From JAUZRW01 sp964549915 (GTDB lineage: Bacteria > Chloroflexota > Anaerolineae > Aggregatilineales > Phototrophicaceae): 64,000 bases of DNA. The position numbers and the translations under genes are program-made. A model generated the notes under the pieces. The model saw only the letters and a list, made by a program, of their open reading frames with translations, did no database searches and had not been told where the DNA came from. The stretch spans positions 186,001 through 250,000 of the forward strand of contig CAZJWX010000001.1 of NCBI GenBank assembly GCA_964549915.1, given 5' to 3'. Positions within the stretch are counted from its first letter, which is position 1. Every line of letters starts with the position of its first letter. Positions 31,858 to 38,961 of the stretch are shown piece by piece.

Positions 31858-34056
31858 TCATTCCACGATGATTTCGCCCAGGTAGAGGCGATCCGTGTTT
31901 TCGTCCAGGAAGAGCCGTCCGATGTCGTTGTACAACCCACCGTAGACTCCGTAGCGTCCCGGCGTCTGCGGTAGGGGCAAGGCGTGCTCGCCGAGGAGGG
32001 GATATTCAGGAAGCCAGTTGGCGGTCAGCAGGCCGGGGGTGGGTGGCGCGTCCAGTTGCGCGGCGATGTTTCCGTTTTCATCGACCACATGCAAGAAGAG
32101 CGTATAATTGCTGCCGATTTCGTCAAGCGCTTCCCAGTGAAAACGCACCGGGACGGACTCACCTGCCGCACCCGCTGCCGGAATCGCAACGCCGCGCAGG
32201 GCGATTTGCTCGCCGAAGATCGTGTCGCTGCCCTCTGGTGCGGGCAACTGCGGTACATCGGGTTCCACGTAGGGATTGAAGACGGCCATCGTCTGTTGCA
32301 GCACGTTGGCCTCTCCCTCATGCGTGGGTACGTTCACGATCAAGCCCTGATAATCCCAGTACCAGACCCCTACGCGAAGCTGTCCGCTGCGCCCTGGGGG
32401 AACATCGTCATCCAGGCGCAGATTGAGGATTTCGCCGTAGATCTTCCCCGGCTGCCACTCGTCGGTGCTGCGCGGAGGAAAACTGACGGTTCCTAGCGGA
32501 TAGTCGATTCCGGCGTAGCGCTGCCCGTCGTCTACATAGGCGTAGAAGAAGTTGTACTCGGTCTCCGTCGGTTCGGCGATTTCCCAGAACAACTCCACGC
32601 CAACTGACTCATAGACGGGCACCCAGCCTGCTTCGGACGCGGGCCAGGCTGAAATCGGACGCCAGCCCACGAAGATTACCTCTTCAAACTGCGCATTGAC
32701 CGGGATCGCATCCGCGGGCAGTTCAGTGTAGGTGCGCTTGGGGGGCAGCCGCGTCGGGTACAGCGCCCATGTCGAGAAGATCAGCAGTGCAAGAGCCATT
32801 GCTACCGGGAGCCAGCTTCGGCGCAGCCAGCCCATGAAATTGCGTTTGCGCAGCGCGTCGGCGAAATCCAGCAGCGCCACACTGCTCAACAGCAGCAGCG
32901 GCACTTCCGCCGGATGTCGCAGTCGCCCGTGAATGAAAACCAGCAAATAAGTGAAGATCATCCACAGCAGTAGCCCGACCAGGAAAAGCGCCCCCGGTCG
33001 ATCCTGCCGCCATAAACTGCCAGCGCCGATAATCCCCAGCACAGCAAAGACCGTGAAGTTGAAGGGCAGGCTTCGCAGCATCGGAGAAGCAAATTCCGCG
33101 CTGCTCATGTTCACGTTGTTGGCGACTTCCTGCCAGTTCCAGAAGTGCGCGAACTTGAAGGCAATCAACCCGGCGAAGCGCTCTGGCGCGACCTGAATAT
33201 CGCGCAGCAGGGCATCGTCAAAGCTCATATCCAGATTGTTGGAGGCGACTGTCGCGGCGAAACCACCGCCCGAATCGCGGTGATTGGCGAGGTAAATCTC
33301 GCGCGATCCCATGTTCACGACCGGGATGAATTCGCTGCTGGTGCGGTAATTGTGCCAGGTCGCCTGCCCGACAACCAGCGTACTGACCAGCGTCAGCAGC
33401 ACGAGATGCGCGATGCGACCGCGCCAGGGAATCCGCAGCGCCAGCAGATACCACAGCGCCACCAGCCCCATGATCGGCAGCAGGTTCACGCGCGAAAGGC
33501 CCATCAGGCCGCCGACGACACCCAGCAAAACCGTCCGGCTCCACGAGGCTTTTTCGCGCTGCCACAAGGCCAGAAAGACCAGCAGCGACATCCAGAAGAC
33601 GGCCTGTGGCGCAATCGAGAGCGATGCCCCGTAGAAGACTCCCGTTGCCGAAATCGCATAGAATCCTCCGGCGAGGTAGCCGCCCCAGGCCCGTTTCGTC
33701 AGCAGCCAGCCAGCGCCGATCAACCAGCCAGCCGCCAGTGAACTGACCAGCGCAACCGTTAGCGAGATCAGCACCAGCGAATCGCCGTAGAGCAGCATAT
33801 TCAGCGCGTAGAAGTAGGGCGGGGCTGGCTGGTAGCGATAGGGTTCATGCGGCCATTGGCCCTCCAGCAACCAGCGTGCTTGATCCAGGTGAGTGCCCTG
33901 GTCAGTGCCTTCGATGGGGACGAATTCGGGATCAGCGGCGGCGCGCTGGAAGATCACACCCGTCCGCAAGGCAAAGCCCAGCAGCACGATCAGCACTGCC
34001 AGACTGATTTGCGTAACCGTCAGGCGCTGCGGGAAAGGCGCTGCTGCGGAAGCCAT
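31858..34056 (-). CDS. GT39-like polytopic glycosyltransferase with C-terminal beta domain
   Basis: 732 aa. About ten membrane helices occupy residues 15-425. The first external loop carries EGTDQGTHLDQARWLLEG, a variant of the GT-C acidic motif (here Asp near residues 51-57), and YFYALNMLLYGDS follows. The last 300 residues are soluble, with beta structure and a segment very like the C-terminal domain of the protein at 22669-24612. Likely a polyprenyl-linked sugar transferase. It is 21 bases after a Wzz-like gene and probably in its operon. Confidence 0.78.
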   Translation of the reverse strand: MASAAAPFPQRLTVTQISLAVLIVLLGFALRTGVIFQRAAADPEFVPIEGTDQGTHLDQARWLLEGQWPHEPYRYQPAPPYFYALNMLLYGDSLVLISLTVALVSSLAAGWLIGAGWLLTKRAWGGYLAGGFYAISATGVFYGASLSIAPQAVFWMSLLVFLALWQREKASWSRTVLLGVVGGLMGLSRVNLLPIMGLVALWYLLALRIPWRGRIAHLVLLTLVSTLVVGQATWHNYRTSSEFIPVVNMGSREIYLANHRDSGGGFAATVASNNLDMSFDDALLRDIQVAPERFAGLIAFKFAHFWNWQEVANNVNMSSAEFASPMLRSLPFNFTVFAVLGIIGAGSLWRQDRPGALFLVGLLLWMIFTYLLVFIHGRLRHPAEVPLLLLSSVALLDFADALRKRNFMGWLRRSWLPVAMALALLIFSTWALYPTRLPPKRTYTELPADAIPVNAQFEEVIFVGWRPISAWPASEAGWVPVYESVGVELFWEIAEPTETEYNFFYAYVDDGQRYAGIDYPLGTVSFPPRSTDEWQPGKIYGEILNLRLDDDVPPGRSGQLRVGVWYWDYQGLIVNVPTHEGEANVLQQTMAVFNPYVEPDVPQLPAPEGSDTIFGEQIALRGVAIPAAGAAGESVPVRFHWEALDEIGSNYTLFLHVVDENGNIAAQLDAPPTPGLLTANWLPEYPLLGEHALPLPQTPGRYGVYGGLYNDIGRLFLDENTDRLYLGEIIVE

Positions 34057-34077
34057 CTCACATCCTGGATAGAGCGA

Positions 34078-34746
34078 TCATTCCGTGGGAACCATCGCCA
34101 ATACGGGCAATTCCAATCCGCGCTCCAGGTCATCCGATCGGCGCACGATATTGCTCTCCAGGTATTCCAGCACGAAGATCACGATGGCACCCAGGAAGAA
34201 TCCGGCGATTGCACCAATCGCTGTGTAGATGCGCACATTGGGGCGCAGTAGTGAAAGCTGTGGGTTATCCTGCCGCACCACGCGGATTCGGTCTTCCGCG
34301 CGGGCTTCCTGGTTCAATTCGTTCTGGTATTCGATGAGTTCTTGCCCCCAGGCCGCCGAAATGGGGTTGATCAGACGGGCGGCTTCTTCATCGCTGTTGG
34401 CGGGCAGGTCTACATCAATCTGGATCGACTGATTGGTGCCATTGGCGGTGATCGTCGTCCGACCGAGCAGGTAGCCGGGAGAGAAATCAAGCTGCAAATC
34501 GTCGATGATTTCAGCGGCAATGAGGTTGCTGTCCAGGTAGGCACGTCGATTGTTGATGACGCGAATCAGCGCTTCTGCCAGGCCGAGGTCAGCGCGTGAA
34601 GGAACCAGGAGCATCGTCTGCGAAGAGCGATAAACGGGCGTCACAAGCTGGCTGAAGCCGAAAGCCGCCGCACCCGCGATGACCGCCAGCAGCACGGCGA
34701 TCCAGCCCCGGCGCAGGATGATACGCGCATACTCAATCAAATTCAT
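34078..34746 (-). CDS. Wzz/chain-length determinant family protein
   Basis: 222 aa from the ATG at 34746, with GAGG 8 bases upstream; the longer frame upstream has no support. Two membrane helices (about residues 15-35 and 175-200) flank an external domain, the layout of Wzz proteins. The start IEYARIILRRGWIAVLLAVIAG is typical, as is the PVYRSSQTML after helix 1. It lacks a cytoplasmic tyrosine kinase domain. It likely regulates polysaccharide export or length with the adjacent GT39-like enzyme. Confidence 0.85.
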   Translation of the reverse strand: MNLIEYARIILRRGWIAVLLAVIAGAAAFGFSQLVTPVYRSSQTMLLVPSRADLGLAEALIRVINNRRAYLDSNLIAAEIIDDLQLDFSPGYLLGRTTITANGTNQSIQIDVDLPANSDEEAARLINPISAAWGQELIEYQNELNQEARAEDRIRVVRQDNPQLSLLRPNVRIYTAIGAIAGFFLGAIVIFVLEYLESNIVRRSDDLERGLELPVLAMVPTE

Positions 34747-34825
34747 CGTCGCAACCTCATTCGTCTGTTCCAGTGTTGGCCGAAGGAATCTCAGAAATTG
34801 CTGAGCATTTTCCCTCGCGCGGCGT

Positions 34826-34853
34826 ATTGTAATGCAAGGATTCGGTAGGTCAA
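34826..34853 (-). promoter_or_regulatory. Promoter of the Wzz/GT39 operon
   Basis: On the minus strand: TTGACC, 16-base spacer, TACAAT, about 80 bases before the Wzz start. Each hexamer matches consensus in 5 of 6. Confidence 0.6.
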
Positions 34854-34930
34854 TCCAGAGGAATCTCTGTCGTGAACGTGTTACAATAGATATGCTCAAT
34901 TGTATCTGTTTTATTGTGGGGAGGCACCTC

Positions 34931-35758
34931 GTGAGTGAACAATCGGTTTTGATCGAAAAAGTGACAAAGCAGGTGAAGGCGATTCTGAACGAAGCCGGGG
35001 TTCAGGCACGGACGGGACGCACCCGCCCCGATCTGGGCACGGTGCCGGAGGGGGCGAGCATTGCCAGCCTGGTTGATCATACGCTGCTGAAGGCGGAAGC
35101 CACCGCCCGCGCGATTGAACGCATTTGCTTCGAGGCCAGGGAATATGGCTTTGCGTCGGTATGCGTCAACAGTATGTACGTGCCGCTGGCGGCGGAATTG
35201 CTGAAGGACAGCGAACCGCTGGTCTGCACGGTGGTTGGCTTCCCGCTGGGGGCCTCGTTCTCGCCCGTGAAGGCGGCAGAAGCCCAACTTGCCATCGACG
35301 CAGGGGCGCAAGAAATTGACATGGTGCTGCCCATTGGGGCGCTCAAGAGCCGCGACTTGGTGGCCGTATTCGAAGATATCAGCGATGTCGCGTACGTCTG
35401 CCATGAAGACAACGACGACATCCTCTGCAAAGTCATCATCGAGACGGCGCTGCTGACGGAAGAAGAGAAAATCATCGCCTGCCAGATCGCGCGTATGGCA
35501 GGAGCCGATTTCGTCAAGACCAGCACCGGATTCAGCACGGGCGGTGCCACAGTGGAAGACATTGCCTTGATGCGTGCGGTCGTCGGCGAAGGCATGGGGG
35601 TGAAGGCATCCGGCGGCGTGCGCACCCTGGCGGATGCCCAGGCGATGGTTGCAGCCGGGGCGAACCGCATCGGTGCCAGCGCTGGCGTCTCCATTGCGCA
35701 GGAAGAGGCCGGATTCGTCATCGCCAATAACGGCAGCACTTCAGGCGAAAACTACTGA
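34931..35758 (+). CDS. deoC: Deoxyribose-phosphate aldolase
   Basis: 275 aa from a GTG at 34931 with GGGGAGG 6 bases upstream; further upstream ATG codons lack ribosome sites and would add unrelated residues. It cleaves 2-deoxyribose-5-phosphate to glyceraldehyde-3-phosphate and acetaldehyde. The DeoC signatures are SLVDHTLLKAEAT, VCTVVGFPLGA, the Schiff-base Lys in ADFVKTSTGFSTGGAT, and the phosphate site VKASGGVRTL. The first 45 residues are a non-conserved extension. Confidence 0.95.
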   Translation: MSEQSVLIEKVTKQVKAILNEAGVQARTGRTRPDLGTVPEGASIASLVDHTLLKAEATARAIERICFEAREYGFASVCVNSMYVPLAAELLKDSEPLVCTVVGFPLGASFSPVKAAEAQLAIDAGAQEIDMVLPIGALKSRDLVAVFEDISDVAYVCHEDNDDILCKVIIETALLTEEEKIIACQIARMAGADFVKTSTGFSTGGATVEDIALMRAVVGEGMGVKASGGVRTLADAQAMVAAGANRIGASAGVSIAQEEAGFVIANNGSTSGENY

Positions 35759-35871
35759 GCAGCAGCACGCGCAGGATTTCCACTGGACGCAGTTGTGGGC
35801 GTGGAAGAACACGTCCACAATCGCCCTCTACCGACGAACCCGTCTACATTGATTGACAGGCAGACTGACGA

Positions 35872-36549
35872 ATGCCCCATACCGAAACCCCCGAAGAAGC
35901 GCGCCGCCGCACTGCCGAAATCTTCCGTCGCTTGAATGAAGCCGCCAGCGGCCAATGGGAGACGACTGCCGTACAGGAAACGCGCGACCTGCGCGACCCT
36001 TTCCGCACGGTGATCTCTTCCATGCTCAGTGCCCGCACGCGCGAAGAAGACACTCGCCGCGCGACCCAGAATCTATTCGCGCTGGCGCAGACCCCCGCCC
36101 AAATGCTCAGGCTGCGCGAGGAGCAAATCGCCAGCGCCATCCGCATGACCACCTACTGGGAGAACAAGACACGCTATGTGCGCGGCATCTGCCGACAGCT
36201 TGTAGAGGAGCACGACGGCGAAGTCCCGCGCTCGCTGGACGAGTTGATGGCGCTGCCTGGCGTGGGCTGGAAGACGGCGACCCTCACCCAGTGGATCGCC
36301 TTCGGCCTTGCGGAAGAAATCTGCGTTGATGTCCATGTAGCGCGAATCGGCAAGCGGCTGGGGCTGGTCAACCCGCGCACCAGCCAGCCGCGCAAGATCA
36401 GTCAGGAATTGATGCCGCTGATCCCACGCGAAATCCGGGGGCCATGGAACCCGATGATGGTGCGTTTTGGGCGCGAAGTCTGTTTTCCGACGCGCCCGAA
36501 TTGCTCTGGCTGTCCGTTAAATGACATTTGCCCGAAGATCGGCGTTTGA
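35872..36549 (+). CDS. nth: Endonuclease III (DNA glycosylase/AP lyase)
   Basis: 225 aa. Repairs oxidised pyrimidines. The helix-hairpin-helix LPGVGWKTATL carries the catalytic Lys, the Asp lies in ICVDVHVARIGKRLGL, and the [4Fe-4S] cysteines appear at the end in CFPTRPNCSGCPLNDIC (C-X6-C-X2-C-X5-C). The family start is recognisable at DPFRTVISSMLSARTREED. It follows deoC by 113 bases on the same strand; the two share a DNA/nucleotide salvage-repair theme but probably not one transcript. Confidence 0.95.
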   Translation: MPHTETPEEARRRTAEIFRRLNEAASGQWETTAVQETRDLRDPFRTVISSMLSARTREEDTRRATQNLFALAQTPAQMLRLREEQIASAIRMTTYWENKTRYVRGICRQLVEEHDGEVPRSLDELMALPGVGWKTATLTQWIAFGLAEEICVDVHVARIGKRLGLVNPRTSQPRKISQELMPLIPREIRGPWNPMMVRFGREVCFPTRPNCSGCPLNDICPKIGV

Positions 36550-36594
36550 GGCTGGTTGCTCGTCCCCAGCGTTTATACGTAGCATCGCTTCGCT

Positions 36595-37608
36595 TCATTC
36601 CAGGATGCGAGTTGCTTCCTGTATCTCGGCCTTGCGTCGATTGTATGTGGTCGGTTTTCTGATTTTGTGGGTGCTGTAGTGCTCAACGAGGTTGTGTAGG
36701 TATTCTGGCAGCGGGGTATAGACCATGCCCAATTCCTGCTTGCTGCGCGTATTGTCCAGTTCGCTCATCCAGCGTTCGCTGAACGGAGAACAATCTGGCA
36801 AGAATCCGTTGGCGTCCAGTTCGCTGCGTTTCATGCGCACGATGTTCGGCGGTTGCACCAGATCCATTGCTTGCGCCAGCAACGCCAGGAACTCATCCAG
36901 GGTGACGGTCTCTTCCTGCGAGATGTTGTACGCCCGCCCGATTCCGGCATCCTGCTCCGCGAGGTGTAGCAAGGCCGTCACCACGTCCCCGCCGTAGACA
37001 TGCCGCAAGGGGTAGTTGGGAGTCTCCGGCACGAGGATCGGCCCGCCATCCCGCAGCCGCAGGTAATAGTTATACAGCCGCTGGAAGTGATCGTATTCGC
37101 TGTTGACCATCGGCAGGCGCAGGGTGGTGTAGGGAAACTGAAATTCTTCGTAGGCGGCGCGCAGGGTGTCTTCCGCTGCCCGTTTGTTCATGCCGTAAAG
37201 CCATTCTTCGTAAGCAAATGTGTTTTCTTTGGGCGCGGGCTGCAAGCGTCCGGCGTAATCCTCTTCGCTGAAGGGGCGCTCGATTCCTTCCCGCACGAGG
37301 TAAACCTGCCCGGTGCTGATGAAGAGGTAATGCCCGGTGTGGTCGCGCAGGATGTCGATCATATGGCGGGCTTCATCACCGTTGTACATCACAAAATCGA
37401 CCACCACATCGAAATCACGCGCCAGCAGGGCACGTTTCATCTGCTGTCGATCTGTACGATCCGCCCGCAGACGCGCCACAGCATCCGGTAGCTCTACCTG
37501 GGTAACGCCCCGGTTCAGCACCGTCACCTTATGCCCCGCTTCGACGGCTCGCAGCACGAACTGATAGCCCATATTGCGTGTACCGCCGATCACAAGAATA
37601 TTTTTCAT
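36595..37608 (-). CDS. Extended SDR: NAD-dependent epimerase/dehydratase
   Basis: 337 aa. The nucleotide-binding motif is GGTRNMGYQFV at residues 8-18 (a variant of GxxGxxG). Downstream are VVDFVMYNGD and LFISTGQVYLVRE. In place of the usual YxxxK it has YGMNKRAAEDTL, fitting YGMNK as the catalytic Tyr and Lys. Such proteins include sugar-nucleotide epimerases and mRNA-binding-like relatives; the substrate is not certain. Function in polysaccharide sugar supply would fit the window, but no link is visible. Confidence 0.85.
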   Translation of the reverse strand: MKNILVIGGTRNMGYQFVLRAVEAGHKVTVLNRGVTQVELPDAVARLRADRTDRQQMKRALLARDFDVVVDFVMYNGDEARHMIDILRDHTGHYLFISTGQVYLVREGIERPFSEEDYAGRLQPAPKENTFAYEEWLYGMNKRAAEDTLRAAYEEFQFPYTTLRLPMVNSEYDHFQRLYNYYLRLRDGGPILVPETPNYPLRHVYGGDVVTALLHLAEQDAGIGRAYNISQEETVTLDEFLALLAQAMDLVQPPNIVRMKRSELDANGFLPDCSPFSERWMSELDNTRSKQELGMVYTPLPEYLHNLVEHYSTHKIRKPTTYNRRKAEIQEATRILE

Positions 37609-37767
37609 AAGAGTTTTTTGCTCCCGAATGAGACGTTTCTCGTCCCCAACCTGAATATTGACGTTGAGAGCGTATCACAAAAAGGTTGGTTCGTGGCGTT
37701 AAATCCGCATAGAGACAGATGGGAGATCGGTGTGCGTCCGTCGCTGCTGCAAGCGGTGGTTTGACGG

Positions 37768-37786
37768 GGACGCGAGGGGCGCGTCC
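37768..37786 (-). terminator. GC-rich hairpin after acyl-CoA thioesterase gene
   Basis: GGACGCG and CGCGTCC pair around AGGGG, 16 bases after the stop of the minus-strand thioesterase gene. No U-run, so only a weak candidate. Confidence 0.35.
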
Positions 37787-37801
37787 GCCGTACGGGAGAA
37801 T

Positions 37802-38233
37802 CTAGCCATCCAGTGCGGGTTCGTAGGCCAGGATGCGCTCACGCCAGCTATCGGGCACGGCAATCGAGGTATCCTGTCGGTAGTCATAAGCGACCATAAT
37901 GGTCTTGACGGTCGCCGCGATTTCTTCTTCGCCGCCATCCCGCTGGCGGGTGACGAGGTATTCCATGTCGAAGCTCTTGCCCCCAAGGCGGCTCACGCGC
38001 ACATACGCCTTCACCTGATCTTCGAACGCGATAGGTAGCTTGTAGTCGATCTCGGTACGTGCCAGGATCATTCCCAACTGCGTCCAATCACCGTCCCATC
38101 CGCAGACATCGCGCACGTAGACGATGCGGGCTTGCTCAATGTAGGTCAGGTACTTGGCGTTGTTCAGGTGCCCCAACACATCCAGGTCAGCGAAGCGCAC
38201 TTGCATCGGCAGTTGGTAGCGAAATCCTTCCAT
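37802..38233 (-). CDS. Acyl-CoA thioesterase (YbgC/4-hydroxybenzoyl-CoA type)
   Basis: 143 aa, a single hotdog domain. The signature is FADLDVLGHLNNAKYLTYIE: the Asp near residue 17 and the GHLNNAKY are the catalytic loop of the 4HBT family. Further on are RTEIDYKLPI and MEYLVTRQRDG. GAGGAT precedes the ATG. It hydrolyses CoA thioesters in the cytoplasm; the specific acyl group is unknown. Confidence 0.9.
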   Translation of the reverse strand: MEGFRYQLPMQVRFADLDVLGHLNNAKYLTYIEQARIVYVRDVCGWDGDWTQLGMILARTEIDYKLPIAFEDQVKAYVRVSRLGGKSFDMEYLVTRQRDGGEEEIAATVKTIMVAYDYRQDTSIAVPDSWRERILAYEPALDG

Positions 38234-38344
38234 CAGGGTATCCTCACTCTCGATAGATCGTCAATCTGAGCGAAGACTGTACCCCGAAGCAAGGAAGCAC
38301 GCAACAACGAAGCGCTGCCCGTCATGAAGGCCACAAATGACGCC

Positions 38345-38809
38345 TCAGATGCTGTTTGGTTCCGCATCGTCGGAGCGCGAGGAGAGGAACGAGGCGACAT
38401 CGGCCTCTTCCCCGGACGCCGCGAGTCGGGCGCGGTGCTTTTCCAGTTGCAGCCACATCTGGGCGTGATCGTAGCGATAGAAATACTGCACATGATCGCG
38501 GTGCAGGATGGTGCGCAGCAGGGCACTGGTCACGTTCAGCAGCACGCCGTCGTCGAGCACCATGGCGATGTAAATCTGTGCCCGTTCCGGATGCCGCTGT
38601 AGAAGCTGGCGCAGGCTATAGGCCAGATAACGGATTGGCAGCATCCCGCTTTCGCGTAAGTCCAGCAAGATATAGTGGGCATCACTGTGCTGGTGCAGGA
38701 TCGAATCGAGGTGCGTCGTCAGCTCGTCAATGGATGAGCGCGATGCGATGGCGAAGACGATTTCATGTATCCCGTCTGCTCGTTGCAGGTACTCCAGCAC
38801 AGACTGCAT
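38345..38809 (-). CDS. STAS/SpoIIAA-like fold protein, unknown function
   Basis: 154 aa. The central part (SDAHYILLDLRESGMLPIRY, then AYSLRQLLQRHPERAQIYIA) alternates beta strands and helices as in STAS or SpoIIAA-like domains, but the phosphorylatable Ser is not obvious. GGAGG lies 7 bases before the ATG. It is downstream of a hybrid kinase and a classical STAS gene on the same strand, separated by about 150 bases, and looks like part of their signalling group. Family assignment is by fold pattern only. Confidence 0.5.
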   Translation of the reverse strand: MQSVLEYLQRADGIHEIVFAIASRSSIDELTTHLDSILHQHSDAHYILLDLRESGMLPIRYLAYSLRQLLQRHPERAQIYIAMVLDDGVLLNVTSALLRTILHRDHVQYFYRYDHAQMWLQLEKHRARLAASGEEADVASFLSSRSDDAEPNSI

Positions 38810-38961
38810 CCCCTGGCCTCCCGAATCTCGACCTGTATTGTGGCATGATGAACGATTGCCTCTATATAACCATATTCTTCATTTTTACGACAGTTACAAT
38901 ACGACAACGAAGCGGGGTGCGCCACACCAACGATTTTGTTATGCGTGCGGCACAGTCCAAC